Source of the DNA: Pseudomonas putida | GTDB lineage: Bacteria > Pseudomonadota > Gammaproteobacteria > Pseudomonadales > Pseudomonadaceae | Direction: 5' to 3' | Assembly: GCF_030159595.1 (NCBI RefSeq) | Contig: NZ_BSKJ01000009.1 | Location: forward strand, 224,358 to 288,357 | Length of the DNA: 64,000 bases | Part shown: positions 33,913-42,919 of the stretch, piece by piece | Layout: the number at the start of each line of letters is the position of its first letter | Position numbering within the stretch: the first letter of the stretch is position 1 | The notes under the pieces: model-generated | What the model was told of the DNA's origin: nothing | The model's input: only the letters and a program-made list of their open reading frames with translations | The model's database searches: none | Made by a program: the position numbers and the translations under genes

Positions 33913-35543
33913 GTCGCTTCGGCGTCTTTCTCTTTACCCTGCTGTGGGCTGTACTGGCCCACGCCGAACCGCTGCTGCAGGCCAGCGTCGACCGCACCCG
34001 CCTGGAGGCCGGCGAAAGCCTGGAGCTGACGCTGGAGAGCCAGGACGTCACCCAGTTCGGCAAGCCCGACCTGCGCGCCCTGGAAGGCGACTTCGAAGTG
34101 CGCGGCACCCGCCAGCTGAACAGCCTGCACACCCTCGACGGCGAAACCCGCGCCAGCACCCGCTGGATCATCACCCTGCTGCCCCGGCGCAGTGGCAGCT
34201 TGCGCATTCCCGAACTGCAGTTGGGCCAGTCACACAGCCAGGCCATCGAGCTGCAAGTGCTGCAGGCTGATGCCAGCCGGCCCGACAGCGCCTCTCAGGT
34301 ATTCATCGAGGCAACCCTCGACAGTAACGACGTCTATGTCCAGGCCCAAGCCATGCTGACCCTGCGCATCTACCACTCGGTAGCCCTGTACGACGACAGC
34401 AGCTTGAGCCCGTTGCAACTGGATAACGCCAAGGTCGAGCCACTGGGCGAATCGCGCACCTATGAAAAGGAAATCAACGGCGTCCGCCATGGTGTGATCG
34501 AAACCCGCTATGCCGTGTATGCCCAGCAAAGCGGCACGCTCGACATCCCGCCGCTCACCTTCACCGCCACGGCTGCCGCCAGCAGCGACGACACCTCGCA
34601 GGCCAATGGTACGGCCCGCGCCGGCCACCAGGTGCAGGTCAGCTCACTGCCGCTGCGACTGAGCGTACGCCCCATTCCGGCCGCCTGGCCCGCTGGCGTG
34701 CCGTGGTTGCCGGCACGCAGCCTGACCTTGGAAGAACACTGGAACCCCGACCCCGGCAACCAGCAGGTGCAGATTGGCGACTCGCTGACCCGCAACATCA
34801 CCCTGCGCGCCGAAGGCTTGTCCAGCACCCAGCTGCCGCCGTTGCCGGCCACTGAAATCACCGGCCTGCGCCGCTACCCGGACCAGCCGCTGCTGCGCAA
34901 CGAAATCGGCGACCGCGGCATGACCGCCAACCGCGAAGAACGTGAGGCGCTGGTGCCGACCCACAGCGGCACACTGGCCCTACCAGCGCTGGAAGTGAGC
35001 TGGTGGAACACCCGCGAAGACCACCTGGAACACACCAGCCTGCCGGCGCGCACGCTGAACGTGCAAGACAACCCGGCGCTGAGTGCCGATACCCCGGTGA
35101 GTGACAACAGCAGCGCCAGTACCCTGCTGTGGCCTTGGCAGTTGGCTACCTTGGTGTTCGCCCTCACCACCGTACTGGGCTTCGCCCTGTGGTGGCGCGC
35201 CCGCTCACAACCGGCCGTGCTGCGCGCCGCGCAGAACGGGCCAAGCCCGCGCACCCTGCTGGACGACCTCAAGCGTGCCTGCCAGGCCAACGACCCCCAG
35301 GCAACGCGTCAGGCGCTGGACGCCTGGGCCCGACAGCAGCCAGAAACCCTGGCAGAAATGGCGGCGCGGTTCGTGCCGTTGTCGGATGCGCTGGACGGGT
35401 TGAACGGGGCGCTGTACAGCGAGAGCGGGCAGTATTGGCAGGGTGAGGAATTGTGGCGAGCGATTGGTACCATTCCGCCGGCCGAGCAAGTGTTGTTGCC
35501 GGCCGGGGAGAATGGCGGGCTACCGCCGCTTTACCCCAAGTAA
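33909..35543 (+). CDS. BatD-family protein
   Basis: Protein of 544 aa. It has an N-terminal signal peptide (about 1-19, ending AHA), then BatD immunoglobulin-like domains (LLQASVDRTRLEAGESLELT). A membrane helix near residues 408-430 (PWQLATLVFALTTVLGFALW) and a short cytosolic tail follow. BatD was named from Bacteroides aerotolerance operons. The gene overlaps the preceding one by ATGA and ends the six-gene unit; a REP element follows. Confidence 0.9.
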   Translation: MSRFGVFLFTLLWAVLAHAEPLLQASVDRTRLEAGESLELTLESQDVTQFGKPDLRALEGDFEVRGTRQLNSLHTLDGETRASTRWIITLLPRRSGSLRIPELQLGQSHSQAIELQVLQADASRPDSASQVFIEATLDSNDVYVQAQAMLTLRIYHSVALYDDSSLSPLQLDNAKVEPLGESRTYEKEINGVRHGVIETRYAVYAQQSGTLDIPPLTFTATAAASSDDTSQANGTARAGHQVQVSSLPLRLSVRPIPAAWPAGVPWLPARSLTLEEHWNPDPGNQQVQIGDSLTRNITLRAEGLSSTQLPPLPATEITGLRRYPDQPLLRNEIGDRGMTANREEREALVPTHSGTLALPALEVSWWNTREDHLEHTSLPARTLNVQDNPALSADTPVSDNSSASTLLWPWQLATLVFALTTVLGFALWWRARSQPAVLRAAQNGPSPRTLLDDLKRACQANDPQATRQALDAWARQQPETLAEMAARFVPLSDALDGLNGALYSESGQYWQGEELWRAIGTIPPAEQVLLPAGENGGLPPLYPK

Positions 35544-35555
35544 TTGGCTGCCTGA

Positions 35556-35590
35556 GCCGGCCGCTTCGCGGGTAAACCCGCTCCCACAGC
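35556..35590. repeat. Single REP element after the MoxR/Bat operon
   Basis: The palindromic core GCGGGTAAACCCGC followed by TCCCACAG (read on the plus strand) is a standard P. putida-group REP. It sits between the BatD stop and sbcD. Confidence 0.8.
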
Positions 35591-35657
35591 AGCCCCGAGC
35601 TTGGGTTACCATACCGCCCTTTCCCCGCTTGCCCGACTCGACACCAACAGGTCATCC

Positions 35658-36896
35658 ATGCGTCTGTTTCATACCTCCGACTGGCACCTGGGCCAAAGCC
35701 TGCACGGCCAGGAACGCGACTTCGAACACGCCTGCTTCCTCGACTGGCTACTCGGCCAACTGCGCCTGCGCCAGCCCGATGCGCTGTTGATCGCCGGCGA
35801 TATCTTCGACACGGTCAACCCGCCGGTCAAAGCCCAGGAACGCCTCTACGACTTCATCGTCCAGGCCCACGAGCAGCAGCCCAAGCTGGACATCGTGATG
35901 ATCGCCGGCAACCACGACTCGGGCTCGCGTATCGAGTTGCCCGCAGCCTTGATGCGCCGCCTGCGTACCCATGCGCTGGGCCGTGTGCACTGGCTGGACG
36001 AAGGCCAGCTGGATGCCGAGCGCCTGTTGATCCCGCTGACCAATGGCCGTGGCAAGGTCGCCGCCTGGTGCCTCGCCCTGCCCTTCCTGCGCCCGGCCGA
36101 GGTCACCGGCCCGCACCTGGGTGACGACTACCTGCAAGGCATCACCCAGGTGCACCAGCAACTGATCGCCGCCGCGCAGAAGAAGCGCAAGAAAGACCAG
36201 GCGCTGATCGCCATCAGCCACGCGCACATGGCGGGCGGTGCGGTATCGGAAGACTCCGAGCGCAGCCTGATCATCGGCAACGCCGAGGCGCTGCCGGCCA
36301 AGCTGTTCGACAAGGCCATCAGCTATGTCGCCCTGGGCCACCTGCACAAGCCGCAGAAGGTCAACCGCGAAGAACGCATCCGCTACAGCGGCTCGCCGAT
36401 CCCACTGTCGTTCGCCGAAATCAACTACCCGCACCAAGTGCTGGAAGTGGAGCTGGACGGCACCGGCCTGGTCAGCGTCGAGCCGCGCCCGGTACCGCGC
36501 GCCGTGGCCCTGCAACGGGTTGGCCCGGCACCGTTGGGCGAGTTGTTGCAGCAATTGACTGACCTGCCGGTGATCGACCTGCTCGAAGACCCCAACCGCC
36601 AGCCTTGGCTGGAAGTGCGGGTGATACTGGACGAGCCGCAACCCGACCTGCGCCAGCAGATCGAAACCGCGCTTGAGGGCAAGGCGGTACGGCTGATCCG
36701 TATCAGCGCCGAGTACGCCGGCCGCAACAACGCCGAAGACGATGAGCTGGCCTTTGTCGAACTGGCCCAGATGACCCCGCAAGACCTGTTCAGCCGCGCC
36801 TGGGAGCAAGCCTACGGCAACCCCGCCGACGCGCAGGCACTGGCCGACTTCGCCCTGCTGTTGCAGGACGTGCAGCAGGAAGAGGAACAGCCATGA
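35658..36896 (+). CDS. sbcD: SbcD, nuclease subunit of the SbcCD complex
   Basis: Protein of 412 aa. The calcineurin-like phosphoesterase motifs are in order: HTSDWHLGQ (5-13), AGDIFD, AGNHDSGSR, a later ISHAHMAGG and GHLHKPQ. These bind the two Mn ions of the Mre11/SbcD active site. SbcD with SbcC cleaves DNA hairpins and protein-blocked ends during replication and repair. The ATG at 35658 is chosen over the longer open frame because RLFHTSDWHLG is the family start. It is coupled to sbcC by ATGA. Confidence 0.95.
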   Translation: MRLFHTSDWHLGQSLHGQERDFEHACFLDWLLGQLRLRQPDALLIAGDIFDTVNPPVKAQERLYDFIVQAHEQQPKLDIVMIAGNHDSGSRIELPAALMRRLRTHALGRVHWLDEGQLDAERLLIPLTNGRGKVAAWCLALPFLRPAEVTGPHLGDDYLQGITQVHQQLIAAAQKKRKKDQALIAISHAHMAGGAVSEDSERSLIIGNAEALPAKLFDKAISYVALGHLHKPQKVNREERIRYSGSPIPLSFAEINYPHQVLEVELDGTGLVSVEPRPVPRAVALQRVGPAPLGELLQQLTDLPVIDLLEDPNRQPWLEVRVILDEPQPDLRQQIETALEGKAVRLIRISAEYAGRNNAEDDELAFVELAQMTPQDLFSRAWEQAYGNPADAQALADFALLLQDVQQEEEQP

Positions 36897-39800
36897 AGAT
36901 TCTCGCCATCCGCCTGAAGAACCTGGCATCGCTGGCCGGCCCGGTCGAAATCGACTTCACCGCAGAGCCCTTGGCCAGCGCTGGCCTGTTCGCCATTACC
37001 GGGCCTACGGGGGCCGGCAAGAGCACCCTGCTCGACGCCCTGTGCCTGGCGTTGTTTGGCACGGTACCACGCCTGAACGACATCGGCCGCGAGGCCAAGG
37101 TGCCGGACGCCGACGGCGAAATCCCCACGTCCGACCCACGCAATTTGCTGCGCCGTGGTACTGGCAGTGGCTTTGCCGAGGTCGATTTCGTCGGCATCGA
37201 TGGCCGCCGCTACCGCGCCCGCTGGGAAGCCAACCGCGCCCGTGACAAGGCCAACGGCAAGCTGCAGCACAGCCGCCAGAGCCTCTACGACCTCGACAGC
37301 GAACAGGTGCTGGGCAGCGGCAAGAACGAATACAAGCAACTGGTCGAAGCCCGCCTGGGGCTGAACTTCGAGCAGTTCACCCGTGCGGTGATGCTGGCCC
37401 AGAGCGAGTTCGGAGCCTTTCTCAAGGCTGACGACAAAGAGCGCAGCGAGCTGCTGGAAAAGCTCACCAATACCGCCATTTACACCCGCCTGGGCCAGCG
37501 AGCCTTCAGCAAGGCCCGTGAAGCTGGCGACGCCCACAACGCCCTGAAGGACCGCGCCAGCCACCTGCTGCCGATGGCCGCCGAGGCCCGCACCGAACTG
37601 GACCAGCGCCTGGAACAGGCGCAGCAGCAGTTCAAGGCCGACCAAGCCGGCGAGCGCCGACTGGAACAGCAACGCAACTGGCTGAATGAACAACGCCAGT
37701 TGCAGGTCCAGCATGCCGAAGCCGGCACCGCGCTGCAGGCCGCCGAACAAAGTTGGCAGCAACTGACAGAACCCCGCCTGGACCTCGCTCGCCTGGAGCG
37801 CCTGGCCCCTCAGCGTCACCAGTTCCACCGCCAGCAGGCGCTTACTGCGCAACTGGCGCCCGTGGCCGCGAAGATTGCTGAGCAACAGCAGCAGCAAACC
37901 GAACTGCAGGTGCGCACCCTCGAACTTGAACAGGCGCTAGGCGCCGCACGCCAGGCGCTTGCCGACAACCAGGCCCGGCATGGCGAAAACGCCCCGCGCC
38001 TGCGTCAGGCCTTTGCCGCCCAGGACAACCTGGCCCGCCTGGACCAGGAGCTGGTCGCGCAGCGCAGCACCAGCCAGCAGGCAGACCAGCAAGTCGCCGA
38101 CGGCCAGCAGCAGCTACGACAGCTGGAGGACAACCAAGAGCGCAGCCTGCAGCAATTGGCCCAGATCGACACCGCACTTGCCCACAGCCAGCATCTGGAG
38201 GGGCTGGCCAATGCCTGGCATGCCTACCTGCCGCAACTGAAGCAGGTGATGCTGATCGGCGGCCGCCTGGCCAAGGGCCGTGAAGAACTGCCCGGCCTGC
38301 AGGCCCTGGCCAGCCAGGCCAATGCGCACTTGCAGACCGAGCGCGACGCCTACGACCTGCTGTTCCGCGAGGCCAAGGCCGAACCGCAGGCCCTTGCCGA
38401 GCAAATCGACCTGCTCGGTGGCATGCTGCAGGACAACCGCAAGCAACAGCGCGCCGTCGAGGAACTGTCGCGCCTGCATGGCCGTGAACAGGAGCTTCGC
38501 CAGCAGCTGGATGCCGTGCGCGAACGGCAGCAGCAGGCCATGCAGCGACGCCAGCAGCTGATCACCGAAGGCACCGCCGCCAAGGCCGAGCTCGAAGCCG
38601 CCGAACAAGCGCTGAACCTCACCCGCCAGCTGCTGGAACGCCAGCGCCTGGCGCGCAATACCAGCGTCGAAGAACTGCGCGGCCAGCTGCGCGACGGCGA
38701 ACCCTGCCCCGTGTGTGGCAGCGCCGAGCACCCGTTCCATCAGCCCGAGGCGCTGCTGCAGAGCCTGGGTCGGCATGACCAGGCCGAAGAAGACGCCGCG
38801 CAGAAGCAGGTGGAAACCCTCAACAGCAAACTGGTGGAGCTGCGCACCCAGTTGGGTGTGGTCAACGCCCAACTCAAAGACTATCAGCAACAACAACTGC
38901 AACTGGGCGAACAACTGCAGACTCAGGTAGCCGAGGTGCAGGCACATAGCCTGTGGCCTGCTCTCGCCCCGCAGGACGACAAGGCCCGCAGCACCTGGCT
39001 CGACAGCCAGTTGCGACGCCTGGACGAAGAAATCGGCCAGGACGAGAAGCGTCAGAGCGCCCTGCTCGCCTTGCAAAAAGATGCAGCCCGCCTCAATCAG
39101 CAACTGCAGGCCGCCCACGAAGCGCAACAGCAAGCCCAGCGCCACCTGGAGCAACAGCACCAGGCCCTGGCCAACGACGAGCAGCAACTGCAGCAAGGCC
39201 TCGACGACCTGGCCGGCGTATTGCCCGAAGAAGCCGTCAAGGCCTTGAGCGACGACCCGGCCAATGCCTTCCTTGCCCTGGACCAACAGATCGCCCAGCG
39301 CCTGCAACAACTGGAGCAACGCAAGGACGAACTGGAGGAACAGCAAGCCCGTCAAGCCCAACTGGACAAGTTGCGCGACCAGCAACAGGCACGTATACAA
39401 GGCCAGCAGCAGTTGCAGCAGAAGCTGGCCGCCCTCGACGAGCAACGCCAGCAGGCCCAGGCCTCCCTCGGCGAACTGCTTGGCGAGCACACCAGTGCCG
39501 AAGCCTGGCAGCAGCACATGGACACCACGCTGGAACAGGCCCGCGCCCTCGACGCCGACACCGCCCAACGCCTGCAAGCGTTGCGCACCCAGGGCGTGCA
39601 GCTAGCCAGCGAACTCAAAGCCAATATCCAGCAGCAACAAGCACTGGACACCGAGTGCCAGCAGTTGCAGGGTCAGATCAGCCAGTGGCGCAGCGAGCAC
39701 CCGGAGCTGGATGACGACGGGCTGGATCGCCTGCTGGCCATGGATGACGCGCACGTCCATCAATTGCGCCAACGCCTGCAAGGCGCGGAAAAGGCCATCG

Positions 39801-40537
39801 AACAAGGCCGCGTACTGCTGCAGGAACGTGAGCAACGCCTGCAACAGCACGCTGTGCACATGACCGTGGACACTTCGGCCGAAGCTCTGGAGCAAGCCCT
39901 GGCCGAACTGCGTGAACGCCTGGCCGGCCATGAGCAACAGTGCGCCGAACTGCGTGCACAGCAGGCCGACGATCAACGTCGCCAGCAGGCCCACCAGGCA
40001 CTGGCGGCCGAAATCGAACAGGCTCACCAGCAATGGCAACGCTGGGCCCGCCTGAATGCCTTGATCGGTTCGGCCTCGGGCGATGTGTTCCGCAAGATCG
40101 CCCAGGGTTACAACCTCGACCTGCTGCTGCACCACGCCAACGCCCAACTGCGCCAGCTGGCCCGCCGCTATCGCCTCAAGCGCGGCGGCAGCGCACTTGG
40201 CCTGCTGGTACTGGACACCGAGATGGGTGACGAACTGCGCTCGGTGCATTCGCTGTCGGGTGGGGAAACCTTCCTGGTGTCGCTGGCCCTGGCCTTGGGC
40301 CTGGCTTCGATGGCGTCCAGCACCCTGCGTATCGAATCGCTGTTCATCGACGAAGGCTTCGGCAGCCTCGACCCCGAGTCGCTGCAACTGGCCATGGACG
40401 CCCTCGACGGCTTGCAAGCTCAAGGCCGCAAGGTGGCAGTGATATCCCATGTGCAGGAAATGCACGAGCGCATCCCGGTACAGATCCAGGTACGCCGCCA
40501 AGGCAATGGCCTGAGTGACGTGGAGGTGTGCGGGTGA
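36893..40537 (+). CDS. sbcC: SbcC, SMC-like ATPase subunit of the SbcCD nuclease
   Basis: Protein of 1214 aa. Walker A GPTGAGKST at 37-45. Long Gln-rich coiled coils flank the zinc-hook CPVC at about 605-608. The ABC signature HSLSGGE lies near 1117-1123, and Walker B with LFIDEGFGSLD near 1144-1154. The two coiled-coil arms fold back so that the nucleotide-binding halves meet. The repetitive Gln/Ala coding makes long antisense open frames across the gene, none of which look real. The 3' end overlaps the GST start (GTGA). Confidence 0.95.
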   Translation: MKILAIRLKNLASLAGPVEIDFTAEPLASAGLFAITGPTGAGKSTLLDALCLALFGTVPRLNDIGREAKVPDADGEIPTSDPRNLLRRGTGSGFAEVDFVGIDGRRYRARWEANRARDKANGKLQHSRQSLYDLDSEQVLGSGKNEYKQLVEARLGLNFEQFTRAVMLAQSEFGAFLKADDKERSELLEKLTNTAIYTRLGQRAFSKAREAGDAHNALKDRASHLLPMAAEARTELDQRLEQAQQQFKADQAGERRLEQQRNWLNEQRQLQVQHAEAGTALQAAEQSWQQLTEPRLDLARLERLAPQRHQFHRQQALTAQLAPVAAKIAEQQQQQTELQVRTLELEQALGAARQALADNQARHGENAPRLRQAFAAQDNLARLDQELVAQRSTSQQADQQVADGQQQLRQLEDNQERSLQQLAQIDTALAHSQHLEGLANAWHAYLPQLKQVMLIGGRLAKGREELPGLQALASQANAHLQTERDAYDLLFREAKAEPQALAEQIDLLGGMLQDNRKQQRAVEELSRLHGREQELRQQLDAVRERQQQAMQRRQQLITEGTAAKAELEAAEQALNLTRQLLERQRLARNTSVEELRGQLRDGEPCPVCGSAEHPFHQPEALLQSLGRHDQAEEDAAQKQVETLNSKLVELRTQLGVVNAQLKDYQQQQLQLGEQLQTQVAEVQAHSLWPALAPQDDKARSTWLDSQLRRLDEEIGQDEKRQSALLALQKDAARLNQQLQAAHEAQQQAQRHLEQQHQALANDEQQLQQGLDDLAGVLPEEAVKALSDDPANAFLALDQQIAQRLQQLEQRKDELEEQQARQAQLDKLRDQQQARIQGQQQLQQKLAALDEQRQQAQASLGELLGEHTSAEAWQQHMDTTLEQARALDADTAQRLQALRTQGVQLASELKANIQQQQALDTECQQLQGQISQWRSEHPELDDDGLDRLLAMDDAHVHQLRQRLQGAEKAIEQGRVLLQEREQRLQQHAVHMTVDTSAEALEQALAELRERLAGHEQQCAELRAQQADDQRRQQAHQALAAEIEQAHQQWQRWARLNALIGSASGDVFRKIAQGYNLDLLLHHANAQLRQLARRYRLKRGGSALGLLVLDTEMGDELRSVHSLSGGETFLVSLALALGLASMASSTLRIESLFIDEGFGSLDPESLQLAMDALDGLQAQGRKVAVISHVQEMHERIPVQIQVRRQGNGLSDVEVCG

Positions 40538-41127
40538 TCCTCTACTCGTTCCGCCGCTGCCCTTGGGCCATGCGCGCGCGCCTGGCCCTGCGCTATGCCG
40601 GCTGCGAAGTAGAAATCTGCGAGGTGGCGATGAAGAACAAGCCGGCAGAACTGCTGGCCTTGTCGCCAAAGGGCACGGTGCCGGTGCTGGATACCGGTGC
40701 CGGGGTACTGGAAGAGAGCCTGGACATCATGCGCTGGGCGCTGACGCAAAACGATCCCCAGGACTGGCGGCTACAGGCCGACCCTGTGGCCGCGCAGCAA
40801 GCTGAAGCCCTGATTGCGCGCAACGACAGCACGTTCAAGGCGCAGGTGAACCTGTACAAGTATGCCGAGCGCTACCCGGAGCACTCCCGCGAGCATTACC
40901 GCCAGCAGGCCGAAACCTGGCTGGCGGAGCTCGAAGGCCTGCTGGTGGGGCGAACCTACTTGCTGGCCGACCACCCGAGCCTCGCCGATGCCGCGTTGCT
41001 GCCCCTGATGCGCCAGTTTGCCGGGGTCGAACCGCAGTGGTTCGCCGAGGCGGCTTATCCGCGGGTGCGGAGCTGGCTGGAGGGGTGGCTGGCTTCGGAG
41101 CTGTTCAGGTCAGTGATGGCCAAGTGA
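40534..41127 (+). CDS. Glutathione S-transferase-like protein
   Basis: Protein of 197 aa. A thioredoxin-fold N-terminal domain begins ILYSFRRCPWAMRARLAL, with a CPWA motif as in Cys-type (omega or glutaredoxin-like) transferases, and LSPKGTVPVL holds the cis-Pro loop. The C-terminal half is all-helical. The GTG at 40534 is preferred over the GTG at 40528 because GGAGG lies 7 nt upstream of the former and only 1 nt from the latter. This also gives a GTGA overlap with sbcC. Probably a thiol transferase; no link to DNA repair is evident beyond co-transcription. Confidence 0.88.
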   Translation: MILYSFRRCPWAMRARLALRYAGCEVEICEVAMKNKPAELLALSPKGTVPVLDTGAGVLEESLDIMRWALTQNDPQDWRLQADPVAAQQAEALIARNDSTFKAQVNLYKYAERYPEHSREHYRQQAETWLAELEGLLVGRTYLLADHPSLADAALLPLMRQFAGVEPQWFAEAAYPRVRSWLEGWLASELFRSVMAK

Positions 41128-41136
41128 AACCTGTTT

Positions 41137-41164
41137 CCTGTACTGGCCCTATCGCCGGTACAGG
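41137..41164. terminator. Hairpin between convergent GST and small secreted-protein genes
   Basis: CCTGTACTGGC and GCCGGTACAGG pair (one T-G pair) around CCTATC, spanning nearly all of the short convergent gap. It suits a bidirectional terminator, though U-tracts are weak. Confidence 0.6.
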
Positions 41165-41166
41165 AT

Positions 41167-41346
41167 TCAGGGGTGCTGTTTGCCACTCAAGGCCGCATGG
41201 AAGTTGGCACTCTGGCGCAGGTACTGCTCGGTGTAGCTGTGGGTGGCAGAAGCCTTGCCGCTGCTGTCAGCATGGGCATGCGCCGGCAGCACGACCGACG
41301 CGGAAATGGCGGAAGCGGCAATAACCGGGAAGAGATTGAAGTTCAT
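41167..41346 (-). CDS. Small secreted protein of unknown function
   Basis: Protein of 59 aa. It starts MNFNLFPVIAASAISASVVL and has a clear signal peptide with a cleavage site after AHAHA at about residue 27. That leaves about 32 hydrophilic residues (SYTEQYLRQSANFHAALSGK). GAGGT lies 9 nt before the ATG; the upstream open frame is not coding-like. It is divergent from nothing and converges with the GST gene. No family was recognised; a small periplasmic protein is all that can be said. Confidence 0.65.
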   Translation of the reverse strand: MNFNLFPVIAASAISASVVLPAHAHADSSGKASATHSYTEQYLRQSANFHAALSGKQHP

Positions 41347-41468
41347 CTGGGCTGACCTCGACGGCGGTGGTTTGACGGTGGCCCGTTTGGGCCTTGGGTC
41401 AAACTTACGCCGCCGAGGCCGCACGCAAAAATTCATTGCGGCAGTATCGATTATCACGCCGATCGATA

Positions 41469-42599
41469 TCACTCGATGAACTTGAGGTCCGAGGGTGCAT
41501 CCTGCTTCAGCGTCTGCACCGTCTCAAGCAGCTTGCCACTGCGGGGATCGCGACGTATCACCACGATCTGGTTGCTCTTCTGGTTGGCCACCAGCAGGAA
41601 GTTGTCACTCGGGTCCAGGGCAAACGCCCGGGGGTGATCGCCTTCCACCGCACGACGCTGCAGGAACGCCAACTGGCCGTCCTGTTTGCCCACGCTAAAC
41701 GCCACAATTTCATTGGCCGTGCCACGGTTGCTCACATACAGGAAGCGCCCGTCCGCCGACAGGTGCAGGCCTCCTGCCGCTTTGGCCGCAGCCGATTGCT
41801 GATCAGTCAGCGGCAGGCGCTGGCGCTCAAGCAAGGCATCGTCCTTGACGTCGAACATCACCACTTCGCCACTCATCTCCAGCGTCAGGTAGGCATGCCG
41901 GCCCTTGGCGTCAAACAACAAATGGCGTGGCCCGCTGCCCGGCGGCAAGTCCACCGAGGCTGGGATTGCCGGGGTCAACGGTTTGTCCGCGCTGGCGCCG
42001 TCGTAGCGGTAGATGAACACCTTGTCTGCGCCCAGGTCACAGGCATAGACATGCTGACCATTGGGCGACAGCACCAGTGAATGCACATGAGCACCGGCCT
42101 GGCGCTCAGGATTTACCCCGCTCGCCTTGTGCCGGGCCTGTTGTACCACCGCCTTGAGCTTACCGTCCTTGGCCACCTGGATCACCACCAGGCTGCCGCC
42201 CGGGTCGGGCTTCACCGCGTAGTTGGCCACGAACAGGTAACGCTGGTCACGGCTGAGGCTCGCGTGGGTCGGTTCATCACCCTGCGTGGCCACCTGATTG
42301 AGGGGCTTGATCTCGCCCTTGGCGCTGACGCTGAAACTGCTGGCATGGCCGCCCGGGGTCTCATTGACCGCGAACAGCAGACGCTGGTCGGCCGACAGCA
42401 CCAGCCACGACGGGCTGACGCTCTTCACCACTTGCAGGGGTGTGGGGTCGATATGGCCGGCTTTGTCGTCGAACTGATAGCGGTAGATACCCTGGCTGGC
42501 GCCATCGGTATAGCTGCCTACCAGCAAGGTTGCAGCGTGGGCGTGGATTGTCAGGCTCATCAGGCTAGCGGTCAGCAGGCTCGTCCAGGTCCGGTTCAT
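41469..42599 (-). CDS. Periplasmic lactonase-like seven-bladed beta-propeller protein
   Basis: Protein of about 376 aa. A signal peptide (about 1-24, ending HAHA) leads to a 6-phosphogluconolactonase/YbhE-type propeller: LLVGSYTDGASQGIYRYQF, then repeated LSADQRLLFAVNE, LSRDQRYLFVANY and LSADGRFLYVSNR blade signatures. The family includes cytosolic Pgl, but the signal peptide puts this one outside, so a different lactone or a binding role is likely. Start choice is open: 42611, 42608 or 42599 all lie inside the upstream gene, which overlaps by at least 35 bp. No strong ribosome site decides it. Confidence 0.85.
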   Translation of the reverse strand: MNRTWTSLLTASLMSLTIHAHAATLLVGSYTDGASQGIYRYQFDDKAGHIDPTPLQVVKSVSPSWLVLSADQRLLFAVNETPGGHASSFSVSAKGEIKPLNQVATQGDEPTHASLSRDQRYLFVANYAVKPDPGGSLVVIQVAKDGKLKAVVQQARHKASGVNPERQAGAHVHSLVLSPNGQHVYACDLGADKVFIYRYDGASADKPLTPAIPASVDLPPGSGPRHLLFDAKGRHAYLTLEMSGEVVMFDVKDDALLERQRLPLTDQQSAAAKAAGGLHLSADGRFLYVSNRGTANEIVAFSVGKQDGQLAFLQRRAVEGDHPRAFALDPSDNFLLVANQKSNQIVVIRRDPRSGKLLETVQTLKQDAPSDLKFIE

Positions 42600-42855
42600 C
42601 TTGGTCATCATCCGGGGCACGAAAGGCACTCATACAGACTAGCCGATGCTCGCCGTTGGCATCGCTGAGTCGCCATTCATCACCGCTGGCGATAGCGGCG
42701 GTGACTTGCTCGGGGGTGAAGGACCAGCGGCGCAACTGGCGGCCGTCCATGCATTCGACAGTGAGGCCGGACTCGTCGGCGGTGAAATCGAAGGCGTGCA
42801 GGCCGTCGATCAGGAGCATGTCGCAGGACTGCAGGGCGGTGGCGAGGGGGGACAT
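42565..42855 (-). CDS. Small acidic cytosolic protein (probably DUF5629)
   Basis: Protein of 96 aa without signal or membrane segments. It contains CDMLLIDGLHAFDF and RQLRRWSFTPEQVTAAIASG and ends in an Asp/Glu-rich tail. It resembles a small Pseudomonas family I recall as DUF5629; the name is from memory and uncertain. The start at 42855 is chosen because the open frame upstream crosses a strong hairpin. Its 3' end overlaps the lactonase-like gene start, suggesting coupled expression. Confidence 0.7.
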   Translation of the reverse strand: MSPLATALQSCDMLLIDGLHAFDFTADESGLTVECMDGRQLRRWSFTPEQVTAAIASGDEWRLSDANGEHRLVCMSAFRAPDDDQDEPDLDEPADR

Positions 42856-42893
42856 GGGGGTACCAGATTGAAATGAGCCGGCATTATAGCCTT

Positions 42894-42912
42894 GGGGCCG
42901 CTTTGCGGCCCC
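42894..42912. terminator. GGGGCCGC/GCGGCCCC hairpin after the MMPL gene
   Basis: A perfect 8-bp stem with a 3-nt loop lies 7 bp beyond the transporter stop. The same stem recurs at 55779. No U-tract. Confidence 0.6.
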
Positions 42913-42919
42913 CTGCGAT

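Noticed and set aside
38114..39577. 487-aa Leu/Gln-rich open frame opposite sbcC
   Set aside because: Arises from the Gln/Ala/Leu coiled-coil codons of SbcC read backwards; no domain or ribosome site.
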